48,286 nt of DNA. Origin: Clostridiales bacterium DTU074. GTDB lineage: Bacteria; Bacillota; Clostridia; Caldicoprobacterales; Caldicoprobacteraceae. Shown here one piece after another: positions 1 to 8,716 of this stretch (within the stretch, counting starts at the first letter, position 1; each line of letters begins with the position of its first letter). The position numbers and the translations under genes were made by a program. The notes under the pieces are model-generated. The model did no database searches and was not told where the DNA came from. It worked only from the letters and a program-made list of their open reading frames with translations. The stretch is taken from NCBI GenBank assembly GCA_001513075.1, contig LFSE01000132.1, positions 1 to 48,286 on the forward strand, written 5' to 3'.

Positions 1-1836
1 GAAATACTGGTGCATCTCCACAATGACTATAACTCCCGTACCAATCCTGCAACCCTGATTAAGAGATGGAACGAACGTGTGCAGAAGGACGGTATGGCTA
101 CGCACCTGGTTCCCTTTGGATACGGAGATGGCGGTGGCGGACCAACCCGCGATCATCTTGAATACTTAAGGCGTACCAAGGACTTGGAAGGTGTCCCCAG
201 GACCAGAATATGCCATCCTTTGGAATTCTTCTACGACCTGGAGAAGCGCGGTTCTACAAACAACAGATATGTTGGCGAGCTGTATTTCCAGGCACACAGA
301 GGAACATATACTTCTCAGGCCAGGACAAAACTGGGCAACCGTAAGAGCGAAGTAGCTTTAAGAGAGGCCGAGCTTTGGGGAGTGGCGGCGAAAAGCTTTA
401 AAAACTATAACTTGCCTTCTCAAACGTTGGATCAAGCATGGAAGCTGCTGCTGCTCAACCAGTTCCACGATATTATACCTGGTTCATCAATTCAAAGGGT
501 ATATGAGGAAGCCGAGGCTGATTACCAAAAGATAATTTCAACTGCACAACAGGTGGCACAGGAAGCAGCCGTCCAATTATTGGATGAATCCTCTGCTCAG
601 GCCATAACCGTATTTAATTCATTATCATGGAACAGAAAGGCTGTAGTAACGTTGCCAAAAGATTTTAGAGGTGCGGTTTCGGCAGACGGACAGTCTTTGC
701 CTGCTCAGGAATCTGAAGACGGCGTCATGGTGGAGGTTGAAGTTCCTTCCTGTGGATGGACTACTCTATATCCTGCAGAACCTGAAAAAGTTGAAAATAC
801 GCTCAAGGTTGACAGTCGTTCTTTGGAGAATGAGCTTTTGCGAATTGAGTTCAATGATAAAGGTGAGATCATTAGCATTTTTGATAAGGAGATAAATCGC
901 GAGCTTGCTGCCGGTCCATGCAACAGCTTCAAGATGTATAAGGATGTGCCCGGCAATTGGGATGCATGGGACATTGACAGCATGTACAGTCAGACACCGG
1001 TGGAGCTTGAAAGTGATGCCTCCTTTGAAATTATATCGAGCGGGCCTTTGATGGCTTCCATAAGGGTTAAGAGGATGCTCAATAATTCCCTGATGACCCA
1101 GGATATTATATTAAGGCGCAACAGCCGCCGTGTGGATTTCGTGACAACAATTGACTGGAAGGAATCGCATAAGCTGTTGAAAGTGGCCTTCCCGGTCGAT
1201 ATCCATACGAATGAAGGAGTGCACGAAATACAGTTTGGGCATATTAGTCGTCCGAACCATAAGTCAAGGCCCTTTGATGCAGATCGGTTTGAGGTATGTA
1301 ATCACAAGTGGTCTGCCATAATGGAGCAGAACCGCGGTTTTGCTGTATTAAACGACTGCAAATACGGGGTGAATGTACTGGGTAACAGCATTAATCTCAC
1401 ATTGTTGAGAGCACCGTTGGCACCGGATATGAATGCAGACAAAGGCTTTCAGCACTTTACCTATTCTTTCTATGCATGGAATGGGTGTTTTATGGAAAGC
1501 GATGTGATTCAAGAAGCTTATGATTTGAACTATCCGGTTATGGCCGTAGAAGGGGCGGTGGAAAAATCTGCTTCGTTATTCTCTCTGGATGCTTCCAACA
1601 TAATACTGGAAACCGTCAAACCGGCGGAGGATGGTTCAAATGACATCATATTACGCTTGTATGAAGCAAAGAGGACGGCTACCAGGTGTATCCTTACAAC
1701 GGCGTTCCCCGTTGTGGCGGCTGAACAGACTGATATGCTGGAGAATAGCGAAAAGGCCCTTGATGTACAGGGAAATAAAATATGCTTGGACTTCAGGCCT
1801 TTCGAAGTCAAGACCGTACGCATTAAAATGGGCTGA
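1..1836 (+). CDS. Alpha-mannosidase, glycoside hydrolase family 38 (5'-truncated)
   Basis: The frame is open from base 1, so the gene begins before the window; 611 codons remain of a family whose members usually have about 800-1,050 residues. GH38 enzymes are retaining, metal-dependent hydrolases that remove alpha-linked mannose from glycans. What is visible is the end of the catalytic region, with the family-typical stretch LLLNQFHDIIPGSSI near codons 150-165, followed by the long C-terminal beta-sandwich domains. The N-terminal HxD metal site and the nucleophile Asp would lie upstream and cannot be checked. No signal peptide can be judged. The gene ends with TGA and is followed by the decayed CobW copy, not by another sugar gene. 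Family assignment is firm; linkage specificity is unknown. Confidence 0.9.
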   Translation, partial: EILVHLHNDYNSRTNPATLIKRWNERVQKDGMATHLVPFGYGDGGGGPTRDHLEYLRRTKDLEGVPRTRICHPLEFFYDLEKRGSTNNRYVGELYFQAHRGTYTSQARTKLGNRKSEVALREAELWGVAAKSFKNYNLPSQTLDQAWKLLLLNQFHDIIPGSSIQRVYEEAEADYQKIISTAQQVAQEAAVQLLDESSAQAITVFNSLSWNRKAVVTLPKDFRGAVSADGQSLPAQESEDGVMVEVEVPSCGWTTLYPAEPEKVENTLKVDSRSLENELLRIEFNDKGEIISIFDKEINRELAAGPCNSFKMYKDVPGNWDAWDIDSMYSQTPVELESDASFEIISSGPLMASIRVKRMLNNSLMTQDIILRRNSRRVDFVTTIDWKESHKLLKVAFPVDIHTNEGVHEIQFGHISRPNHKSRPFDADRFEVCNHKWSAIMEQNRGFAVLNDCKYGVNVLGNSINLTLLRAPLAPDMNADKGFQHFTYSFYAWNGCFMESDVIQEAYDLNYPVMAVEGAVEKSASLFSLDASNIILETVKPAEDGSNDIILRLYEAKRTATRCILTTAFPVVAAEQTDMLENSEKALDVQGNKICLDFRPFEVKTVRIKMG

Positions 1837-1889
1837 AGGTGAGCAATAAATCAAGGTTTTTAAGAGCAGAAAGCAAAATTTTATATAGT

Positions 1890-2032
1890 AGGGTAAGGCA
1901 CACACAGTAAAATAAGGTCTTTCTGAAGAGAATCTCTGACGGCACTGGTTGACCTGAAATGTCCATCCTATATTGAGGAAGGAGGATATTCGGGGCTGCA
2001 TCCAGTGCCGTAAATATAATCAGGAAATAATT
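1890..2032 (+). pseudogene. Relic of a second CobW-like GTPase gene
   Basis: Bases 1933-2032 align with bases 2479-2580 inside the intact CobW-like gene just downstream, over nearly equal length. In one frame the relic reads LTALVDLK, then GGYSGLHP; the intact gene has LTVLVDPK and GRYSGLHP at the matching positions. A stop follows HPVP, but a one-base shift restores VNIIRK against the intact VYIIRK. Weaker similarity seems to continue upstream to about 1890 with a short deletion. There is no start codon, P-loop or metal motif left. This is read as the remnant of a tandem paralog in the same orientation. The boundaries were judged by eye. Confidence 0.7.
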
Positions 2033-2121
2033 TATCATGGTTTTGTTTGGATGCGGTGCTGTAACGGTATTGGTTTTATTTAATGCACATCAAGGGTTAT
2101 TCCAAATAGGGAGGAGAGAAT

Positions 2122-3222
2122 ATGAAAGCAAGGGTTATATTGGTTGGCGGATTTCTGGGTGCCGGGAAAACATCGCTTCTCTTTGAGGCCGCCAACAAAC
2201 TTACAAAAAATGGAAAACGTGTTGGCTTGATTACAAATGATCAAGCTCCAGAATTGGTAGATACCACATTTCTTGAATACACAGAGGGAGCTATCAGGGA
2301 AGTGAGTGGAAGCTGTTTTTGCTGTAATTATGAAGGTTTTACCGATGCAGTTCTCCATTTGATAAAGGATAAACAAGCGGATATCATAATTGCCGAACCG
2401 GTAGGGAGCTGTACGGATCTCTCAGCAACAATACTGCAGCCTATGAAGGAGCATTTCGGAAGGGATTTTGTTATTGCTCCTCTGACGGTATTGGTTGATC
2501 CAAAACGCCTGTCAGATATCCTGGACGGAAGATATTCGGGTCTGCACCCCAGTGCAGTCTATATAATCAGAAAACAGATTGAAGAGGCGGATATCATAGC
2601 GATTAGCAAAGCTGATCTGTTAACTCCGGGTGAAGCTGAAGAATTGAAGAGGCGTACGGCAAAGGAGTGGTCAAATGCCACGGTGCTTACAATAAGCTCC
2701 AGAACCGGAGAGGGCATGGATGAGTGGATGAAGGAAGTGACCAGTCGGACCGATGCTGGCTCAAACTTGGCGGAGGTGAATTACGACATTTATGCTGAAG
2801 GCGAAGCAGTTTTAGGATGGCTCAATGCAACTTTGGAATTAAAGGGGGATTCAATAGATTGGGATAAATTTGCAGAGAATCTGCTGAACGCATTAAGTCG
2901 TCGATTTGATGCTTCGAATTCTGCTGTTGGCCATGTTAAGCTGATCCTTCAAGCCAAGGATAGTTTTTTGATTGGTAATTTGACAGGGAATAATGAGGCT
3001 CCAAACATACGGAGAAGTGCAGGGATTGCAAACGAGGCTAAAATGACTCTGAATGCCCGGGTTCAGATGGAACCTGAGAAGCTGGAGAAGATCGTATTGG
3101 AAGAGATGGCCGCTGTCTGCGGGACTGATATAGAATCCAGTATTCTTGCCCTGCAGTGCTTAAGTCCGGGGCGCCCTCAGCCGACTTATCGGTATGATCA
3201 TGTAATAAAAGTATCACAGTGA
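2122..3222 (+). CDS. CobW/G3E-family GTPase (putative metallochaperone)
   Basis: G3E GTPases use GTP hydrolysis to help insert metals or metal cofactors into target proteins. The 366-aa product has a Walker A motif (GGFLGAGKTS, residues 9-18), the family CxCC metal-binding motif as GSCFCC (63-68), an EPVGS segment near 91-95 in place of Walker B, and an SKAD base-recognition motif (about 162-165). The C-terminal 150 residues lack the classic histidine-rich COG0523 tail. The start ATG sits behind GGGAGGAGA with good spacing. The gene stands alone between the relic paralog and an ABC exporter, so its client is not evident. It could serve a corrinoid- or metal-dependent enzyme elsewhere. The metal is unknown. 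Confidence 0.85.
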   Translation: MKARVILVGGFLGAGKTSLLFEAANKLTKNGKRVGLITNDQAPELVDTTFLEYTEGAIREVSGSCFCCNYEGFTDAVLHLIKDKQADIIIAEPVGSCTDLSATILQPMKEHFGRDFVIAPLTVLVDPKRLSDILDGRYSGLHPSAVYIIRKQIEEADIIAISKADLLTPGEAEELKRRTAKEWSNATVLTISSRTGEGMDEWMKEVTSRTDAGSNLAEVNYDIYAEGEAVLGWLNATLELKGDSIDWDKFAENLLNALSRRFDASNSAVGHVKLILQAKDSFLIGNLTGNNEAPNIRRSAGIANEAKMTLNARVQMEPEKLEKIVLEEMAAVCGTDIESSILALQCLSPGRPQPTYRYDHVIKVSQ

Positions 3223-3242
3223 GACATAAAATATCAAATTGA

Positions 3243-3407
3243 TTGGTTAAAATATGTAGACGTTACCCTCCGGAACTAGTTGCCAGGGTAATTGAGATAA
3301 TGTTTTCCAATTTAAATAAACTTATTTCTGAGGGAGATCCGGATGAATTAATTAATACGGCTAACAGGGTGACAGATATAATTCAGTTTGGGATTTCCGC
3401 GACATAG
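3243..3407 (+). other. Short open stretch resembling a degraded Spo0E-like peptide
   Basis: This frame is open for 54 codons and would have to start at TTG or an internal ATG; neither has a convincing ribosome binding site. The part reading IEIMFSNLNKLISEGD and then DELINTANRVTDIIQ follows the helix-turn-helix spacing of Spo0E-like aspartyl-phosphate phosphatases. The hallmark SQELD motif is replaced by ANRVTD, so it would not be active. It may be a relic or a chance open frame. The rest of the 255-base gap before the ABC genes holds only the Shine-Dalgarno GGAAGGAGG of the next gene. Confidence 0.2.
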
Positions 3408-3478
3408 CTATAAAATTTATGGCTGGAAGTGGAATATTCGATTAACGTTTTACATAACATACCGGAAGGAGGAAGATT

Positions 3479-4339
3479 ATGGGAGTAGCATTTAGCGTGA
3501 AAGACGTATATTTCAAATATCCTTCATCTAGGGAAGATACCATCAAGGGAATAAGCTTTGATGTGCATGAGGGCGAAATTTTCGGGCTCCTGGGTCCTTC
3601 CGGGGCGGGGAAATCCACCACACAGAAAATACTGATAAAACTCCTTGAGAATTATAGGGGAACTATCGAGTATTTCGGCAAAGATCTTAAGTCCCTTGAT
3701 AATTCATTTTATGAGGAGATTGGAGTTGGATTTGAGGTACCCGTACATTTCTCCAAATTAACCGCCCTGGAGAATATGGAATTTTTCTCGGGTTTTTACA
3801 AAAAGACTGCTGATATCCAGGAATTAATGGAGAGAGTTGGGCTTTGGGAATACCGTGATGTCAAGGTCGGCGAATATTCTAAGGGAATGAAGGTGCGGTT
3901 AAACTTTGTCCGGGCAATGCTCAACAATCCCCGGGTTCTTTTTCTGGATGAAGTGACAAATGGGCTTGATCCTCGGAATGCCATGATTATAAAGGAGATG
4001 ATTGCAGAATACCGGGACAAAGGCGGAACGGTTTTTTTGAGCACCCATTTGATGAATGACGTTGAGCAGTTATGCGATCGGATCGCATTCTGTGTAGACG
4101 GCAGACTTGTAGAGATTTCGACCCCCAGAGACCTAAAATTGAAGTACGGAAAGCGGGAAGTGAAGGTTGAATACAGGGAGAACGGAACCATTGCTAGCGC
4201 TGTTTTTCCCCTCGATGGTATAGGGTTTAACGACGAATTTCTGGAATTGTTGAAATCCGGGAAGATAGAGACAATTCATACCGGAGAAACCTCCATGGAG
4301 GAGATTTTTATTATCGTGACAGGGGTTGAACTGAAATGA
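3479..4339 (+). CDS. ABC transporter ATP-binding protein
   Basis: This is the cytoplasmic ATPase of an ABC-2 type exporter and very probably pairs with the two permeases that follow. Walker A is GPSGAGKST (residues 39-47). The signature motif is the variant YSKGM (133-137) instead of LSGGQ, and Walker B with its catalytic Glu is VLFLDEVTNGLDP (about 151-163). The switch His lies in LSTHLMND. The Q-loop region reads GVGFEVPVHFS, with Glu in place of the usual Gln. At 286 aa it has the normal length for the NatA/CcmA-like group, including a C-terminal extension of about 70 residues. It overlaps the next gene by ATGA, which implies translational coupling. The substrate is not predictable. Confidence 0.92.
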   Translation: MGVAFSVKDVYFKYPSSREDTIKGISFDVHEGEIFGLLGPSGAGKSTTQKILIKLLENYRGTIEYFGKDLKSLDNSFYEEIGVGFEVPVHFSKLTALENMEFFSGFYKKTADIQELMERVGLWEYRDVKVGEYSKGMKVRLNFVRAMLNNPRVLFLDEVTNGLDPRNAMIIKEMIAEYRDKGGTVFLSTHLMNDVEQLCDRIAFCVDGRLVEISTPRDLKLKYGKREVKVEYRENGTIASAVFPLDGIGFNDEFLELLKSGKIETIHTGETSMEEIFIIVTGVELK

Positions 4340-5055
4340 GTAGATTGACAAAACTTGTTGTAGGTGAATTAAAGCGGCTGGTGAGATACAAGATACTGCC
4401 TGTCAGCCTGGCAACCGCAATTGTATGGATTGTGTTGCTTTTATTCCTCTCCGAAAATGAAGCACGTGAAATAGTTCCGCTTCTCATATGCGTTGATGTA
4501 GCTGCGATGTCGATCTTACTGCTTGGCGCTTCTCATCATTTTGAAAAGCAGGAGGGGACGATAAAAACAATGATGGTGATGCCGGTATCCCCGGGACAGA
4601 TTCTGGCGGCTAAAACTGTAGGCTCAATGGTATTGGCTGTTGAATCGGCTGTTGTTACATCTGCTGCCCTCTTCTTTATTCACAGGATTACCTTTAACTA
4701 TCCTGTGCTCCTGTTGTTTGTTGTAATAGCAGGTGTAGCTCATGCAGCAATCGGCTTTGTTTTTTCCCTGATAAGCAGGGATTTTACCTCCATGCTCGGT
4801 CTCCTGTTGGCGTATATGTTTCCGTTTACCATACCTTCAATTCTGTTTAGTTTTGGTATAATCGATGCAAAATACGAGTGGTTGCTGATGGTTTCACCGT
4901 ATCATTCGGCAAGTTATCTTATTACCTCTGCTGTGACCGGTGATTATGACATTGCAATGGTGCTTGCGGGATGCCTGTATCTGACAGTTCTGGCTGCAGT
5001 ACTTTTCAAGTATGCAGTTTATCCTATGTATAAGGACAATGCGGCAAGGGGGTAA
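4336..5055 (+). CDS. ABC-2 type transporter permease (first of two)
   Basis: The 239-aa protein has about six hydrophobic segments in the usual ABC-2 arrangement: an N-terminal helix near residues 18-36, helices around 48-63, 96-116, 122-145 and 153-173, and a last one near 210-230. A polar stretch with HHFEKQEGTIKTMMVMPVS follows the second helix, as in permeases of drug, peptide or fluoroquinolone exporters. Its start overlaps the stop of the ATPase gene, and its stop lies six bases before the next permease. The three genes therefore form one unit coding for a transporter with a heterodimeric membrane domain. No accessory binding protein is present. Confidence 0.85.
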   Translation: MSRLTKLVVGELKRLVRYKILPVSLATAIVWIVLLLFLSENEAREIVPLLICVDVAAMSILLLGASHHFEKQEGTIKTMMVMPVSPGQILAAKTVGSMVLAVESAVVTSAALFFIHRITFNYPVLLLFVVIAGVAHAAIGFVFSLISRDFTSMLGLLLAYMFPFTIPSILFSFGIIDAKYEWLLMVSPYHSASYLITSAVTGDYDIAMVLAGCLYLTVLAAVLFKYAVYPMYKDNAARG

Positions 5056-5061
5056 TTATGT

Positions 5062-5853
5062 ATGAGCAAATATCTGTCACTTATGAAGTACGAAGTTAAA
5101 ACCATTATTAGGGATCCTATAAATCTGTATATGTCTTTATTTCCGGTTATCATGCTGTTTATGTCATCATTCGTTTTTCCGATGATATTCGAATCACTCG
5201 ATCCGATGCAGGGAACCGTGCTTAAGATAACAATGCTTTTACTGCTCATTGTCATACTTGCATTCGGTTCATTTTTCCTTGCTGCCATGGCCACTTTTCT
5301 GCTGTTGGATCACAAGGATGAGAATACATTGAATACCATTGCTGTTACTCCGGTTGGCACCTCCGGCTATTTAAAATTTAAGATGGTATACATATACCTG
5401 ATGTCAGTTGTCGGGAGTGTCGCGATTCTTCTGGGTACAAAGCTGATAGCCAGTGACAAATACACAATTATGGGCACATCGGTTTTCGATAATATAGACA
5501 TTTACCATATTGTTTCCTTTGCTATGGTAAATGAACTTTTTACCCCGACTTTGGGTCTGTTACAGGGCGCTTTAGCCAGAAACAAAGTGGAGGGTTTTGC
5601 TATTATAAAGGGAACGGGCATCCTGGCGTTGGTACCTGCTTTGATGGTCCTGGAAGCTTTTCAAGGTGAATTACAATATATACTGGGGATATTTCCGAAT
5701 TTCTGGGCAATAAAGGGTATGGTTCTCAAATTTATGCCGGTTGAAAACAGTGCAAATCTAAGCTATCCATTATATCTTCTTATTGGCGGAGGATACAATT
5801 TGATTTTACTTATTGCGGCATACAGGTTTTTTCTCAAAAAAGCGCAGTACTAG
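5062..5853 (+). CDS. ABC-2 type transporter permease (second of two)
   Basis: This 263-aa membrane protein has the same general fold as the preceding permease and is likely its partner. Hydrophobic segments lie near residues 20-42, 52-80, 107-127, 146-170, 180-200 and 235-257. Between helices 2 and 3 is LLDHKDENTLNTIAVTPV, equivalent to the coupling segment of the upstream protein. The ATG follows the upstream stop closely, with GGGGG as a ribosome binding site. The gene ends in TAG, showing that TAG is used as an ordinary stop in this genome. Similar pairs occur in exporters of the fluoroquinolone/lantibiotic type, but the substrate cannot be stated. Confidence 0.85.
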   Translation: MSKYLSLMKYEVKTIIRDPINLYMSLFPVIMLFMSSFVFPMIFESLDPMQGTVLKITMLLLLIVILAFGSFFLAAMATFLLLDHKDENTLNTIAVTPVGTSGYLKFKMVYIYLMSVVGSVAILLGTKLIASDKYTIMGTSVFDNIDIYHIVSFAMVNELFTPTLGLLQGALARNKVEGFAIIKGTGILALVPALMVLEAFQGELQYILGIFPNFWAIKGMVLKFMPVENSANLSYPLYLLIGGGYNLILLIAAYRFFLKKAQY

Positions 5854-6113
5854 GTGTTTGATGTATCTTGCTTATCATTTGGAACATCTCCCGGTAAGTG
5901 GGATGGTATTGGCGTCGATCCAAGCATGTATTGCTTTTGTTGAACTTTAACTTATCTCCTTATTTTATTGTTTATATTTTACGAAAGCCATGATATTTGC
6001 AATTCTGCCGGTTGTTCGTGTATATGAAACATATACGATGTCCATATCTGAAATACATGTTATATTTAATTATAGTTAATCTTGATGTCATGCACTGTCA
6101 ATCGGGAGATATT

Positions 6114-6260
6114 ATGGAATATAGAAGTGAGGAAGGCACTCCTTAAGATGAAGGTATAACCGTGGTTTATGGAAAAGGAATTAATGGATACATTGGAGAT
6201 TATAATAAATTTGATCTGACCGGTTCAGGAATGATGATATTTGAGGGAGAAATAAGATGA
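6114..6260 (+). pseudogene. Small coding frame broken by an in-frame TAA, coupled to the next gene
   Basis: An ATG at 6114 follows GGGAG at a proper distance and opens a frame of 48 codons that ends in TGA at 6258-6260, overlapping the ATG of the APH-like gene as ATGA. The frame carries one internal stop, TAA at 6144-6146 (codon 11). After it the frame reads DEGITVVYGKGINGYIGDY and then FDLTGSGMMIFEGE, which looks like real protein sequence but matches no family I recognise. Start site, coupled stop and composition suggest a small gene that was recently inactivated. The rest of the gap after 5853 is AT-rich; a 29-codon frame at 5861-5950 has no good support. Confidence 0.4.
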
Positions 6261-7108
6261 TTTCTCAATCGTTGAAAGAAACTATCAAAAATGTGCTCAA
6301 CACTTCTTGTTTTAAGATTGATGAAATTCGCAGCGGCTTTTCCAAACGGGTATACAAAATCATAACGCAGACCGACAGCTTTATTCTGTATATATGGTGT
6401 CGTCCGTATGACAATAAGTTGACCGAGAATAAAACAAAGGGAATAGATTATCTATTTCCGGATGGTTTTGCATATTTCGTACATAACACCCAATTATTAA
6501 CCGATATGGGGGTTCGCGTACCTTATATTCTCACAGCCGGGCATCATGACGATGGCGATTTTGATTATGCAATTGATGAATGCTTTAAAGGTCAAAGTTT
6601 GCATGATTATATGAGAAACGGTGGTAATGTTGGGGATATTGCGGATAAAATCATGGCGGTCATGGACAGGATGGCATCTAAAAAGCGGATATTTTATGGC
6701 CCTCCGATGGAAAATAAACCCAACGATATTTCTGAGGTACAGTTAGTATTTAACTTTACTGCAGAAGAGCTAAATATTGCATCAAAGTTGGACAATGAAG
6801 TTTCTGTCTTGCAGCCAAATGTACTGCAGAATGGTGAAATCGGACTCATTGATATAGAGGGTATAAAATTTTTTGATATTGAATATGACTGGGCGGTTAT
6901 AAATCTTGTTTATGGTGATACGATACCGCTACCGAAGTTTATAAATACCGAGAAGCTTGAGTTTTATAAGCTGTGTTTGAAAATAGGATATATTTCGGCA
7001 GCAACCGACTATCTCAAAAATGTAGATGGCAATGATAAATGGTTTAGAAATGTTCGTGAGAGCAATTTGTGTGATATAAAAAGGATGTTGTTAAGTACAT
7101 CATGTTGA
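6257..7108 (+). CDS. APH-like phosphotransferase-family protein, probable pseudoenzyme
   Basis: The 283-aa product resembles aminoglycoside/choline phosphotransferase-fold proteins. It has a beta-rich N-lobe (residues 20-55), a hinge-like IDECFKGQSLHDYM near 112-125, and the segment GLIDIEGIKFFDIEYDWAV near 195-213, which corresponds to the metal-binding and structural Asp region. In active members the catalytic loop reads like HGDLxPxN. Here the matching segment is VSVLQPNVL, so both the His and the catalytic Asp appear to be replaced. It is also shorter than the usual 300 or more residues. With the broken coupled ORF upstream, this points to a decaying or repurposed gene. The hairpin at 7155-7183 follows it. 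Confidence 0.6.
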   Translation: MISQSLKETIKNVLNTSCFKIDEIRSGFSKRVYKIITQTDSFILYIWCRPYDNKLTENKTKGIDYLFPDGFAYFVHNTQLLTDMGVRVPYILTAGHHDDGDFDYAIDECFKGQSLHDYMRNGGNVGDIADKIMAVMDRMASKKRIFYGPPMENKPNDISEVQLVFNFTAEELNIASKLDNEVSVLQPNVLQNGEIGLIDIEGIKFFDIEYDWAVINLVYGDTIPLPKFINTEKLEFYKLCLKIGYISAATDYLKNVDGNDKWFRNVRESNLCDIKRMLLSTSC

Positions 7109-7154
7109 TGACAGGCGGGCACAAATAAGGTGGCCTGAATTGTTCCAACGGATG

Positions 7155-7183
7155 ATATGGGGTGGCTTTTAGCTATCCCATAT
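7155..7183 (+). terminator. Possible transcription terminator hairpin
   Basis: Arms 7155-7167 and 7171-7183 form a 13-bp stem with two G-U pairs and a TTT loop. The sequence after it is AT-rich but has no uninterrupted T run. It lies 47 bases after the APH-like gene and before the gdh promoter, a sensible place for a terminator. Confidence 0.4.
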
Positions 7184-7292
7184 AATTATTACTTTGAGAG
7201 CAATGGGGTATAAAAAAACTATCGGAAGGCAATATAATGCAACTTCGAAATATAAATCCTGCAAATAATATGTATATAACATATAATTATAC

Positions 7293-7321
7293 TTGATAAC
7301 AGTCATTACCAGGTATATAAT
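7293..7321 (+). promoter_or_regulatory. Sigma-A-type promoter for the glutamate dehydrogenase gene
   Basis: TTGATA at 7293-7298 and TATAAT at 7316-7321 are separated by 17 bases. They lie 58 bases before the gdh start and downstream of the hairpin at 7155-7183. The leader is short and ends in a strong GAGGAGG ribosome binding site. Confidence 0.6.
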
Positions 7322-7378
7322 CATAGGAAAAAGCCGTTATGGAACAAGATATTTGAAAAATTTGAGGAGGAATTGAAT

Positions 7379-8665
7379 ATGAGCTCGAAATCTTACAATC
7401 CTTATGCAAATGCCCAAGCCCAATTTGATCGCGTAGCTGAAATGATAGGGCTGGAGCAGGGTGTCCGTGAATTGTTACGCCAGCCCATGAGAGAATATCA
7501 TTTTACAATACCGGTGCGGATGGATGACGGAACCACAAAGATCTTCAAGGGTTTCCGTATACAGCATAATGATGCCAGAGGACCTGCAAAAGGGGGAATT
7601 CGTTTTCATCCTCAGGAGACGGAAGATACAGTTCGAGCTTTGGCAATGTGGATGACATGGAAATGTGCTGTAGTGGATATTCCTTTAGGCGGAGCCAAGG
7701 GTGGGGTTGTCTGCGATCCGCACAATCTCACAGAGGGAGAACAAGAAAGACTGTGTCGAGGATACGTAAGACAGCTATCAAAGGTTATCGGACCTTGGAA
7801 CGATGTCCCTGCTCCGGATGTTATGACAAGCGGAAAGCATATGTTGTGGATGCTTGACGAGTTTGAGACTATTGTCGGAGGGCGATATCCCGGTATGATC
7901 ACGGGGAAACCTGTAGGAATGGGTGGCTCCCTGGGAAGAACGGAAGCTACCGGTTATGGGCTTATCTATGTACTGCGTGAAGCCCTGAAGGAATTGGGGA
8001 TAAAGCCGGAGGATACAACTGCCAGTATTCAAGGTTTTGGAAATGTGGCCCGTCATGCGGCTAAGATGTATCAAACCATCGGAGGGAAAATCCTGGCCGT
8101 ATCTTGCTGGGATAATGCTGACAAAAAGGCATATACTTTTGTTAATAAAGAAGGCATAGATGTTGAAGCCATGATTTCCATTACCGATACATACGGTAGC
8201 ATAGATAAAGAAAAAGCGATGGATATGGGTTGTGAGATACTGGACGGAGAGGCTTGGCTGGAGCAGGATGTGGACATTCTGATACCGGCGGCACTGGAGA
8301 ATCAGATCACTTTGGTTAATGTTGATAGAATAAGCAAGAGTGTTAAAATATTATTGGAAGGTGCCAATGGCCCGACTACTCCCGATGCCGATGATGTTAT
8401 AAAGCAAAGAGGCATATTCTTGATTCCGGATTTTCTGGCCAATGCAGGAGGGGTAACCTGCAGTTATTTCGAACAGGTTCAATGTAACATGAATTATTAT
8501 TGGGAAAAAGATGAAGTCCTCGATAAACTGAATACGAAGATGACGGCTGCCTACAAAGCGGTGAGCGAATTAGCCAAGAGGAGAAATCTATATATGCGGG
8601 ATGCGGCTTATGTAATTTCCGTTAGCCGCGTAGCACAGGCTGTGAAAATGCGTGGATGGGTATAA
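7379..8665 (+). CDS. gdhA: Glutamate dehydrogenase (Glu/Leu/Phe/Val dehydrogenase family)
   Basis: The enzyme interconverts 2-oxoglutarate plus ammonia and glutamate with NAD(P)H, linking nitrogen and carbon metabolism in the cytoplasm. The ATG at 7379 is chosen over a TTG two codons upstream because GAGGAGG ends eight bases before it. Family marks in order are PAKGGIRFHP (about 69-78), the substrate-binding Lys in MTWKCAVVDIP, GGAKGG (about 103-108), the catalytic Asp in PAPDVMT (about 144-150), and a Rossmann-fold glycine motif GFGNVA (about 219-224). The length of 428 aa is normal for the hexameric type. The sequence resembles the GDH-I group more than leucine dehydrogenases. A gap of 51 bases separates it from the next gene, so the two are probably co-transcribed. 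Confidence 0.93.
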   Translation: MSSKSYNPYANAQAQFDRVAEMIGLEQGVRELLRQPMREYHFTIPVRMDDGTTKIFKGFRIQHNDARGPAKGGIRFHPQETEDTVRALAMWMTWKCAVVDIPLGGAKGGVVCDPHNLTEGEQERLCRGYVRQLSKVIGPWNDVPAPDVMTSGKHMLWMLDEFETIVGGRYPGMITGKPVGMGGSLGRTEATGYGLIYVLREALKELGIKPEDTTASIQGFGNVARHAAKMYQTIGGKILAVSCWDNADKKAYTFVNKEGIDVEAMISITDTYGSIDKEKAMDMGCEILDGEAWLEQDVDILIPAALENQITLVNVDRISKSVKILLEGANGPTTPDADDVIKQRGIFLIPDFLANAGGVTCSYFEQVQCNMNYYWEKDEVLDKLNTKMTAAYKAVSELAKRRNLYMRDAAYVISVSRVAQAVKMRGWV

Positions 8666-8716
8666 TTCTGTAGCGCAGCAGATGATAAAAAGATTGATTA
8701 TAAAAGGTGCAATGCC

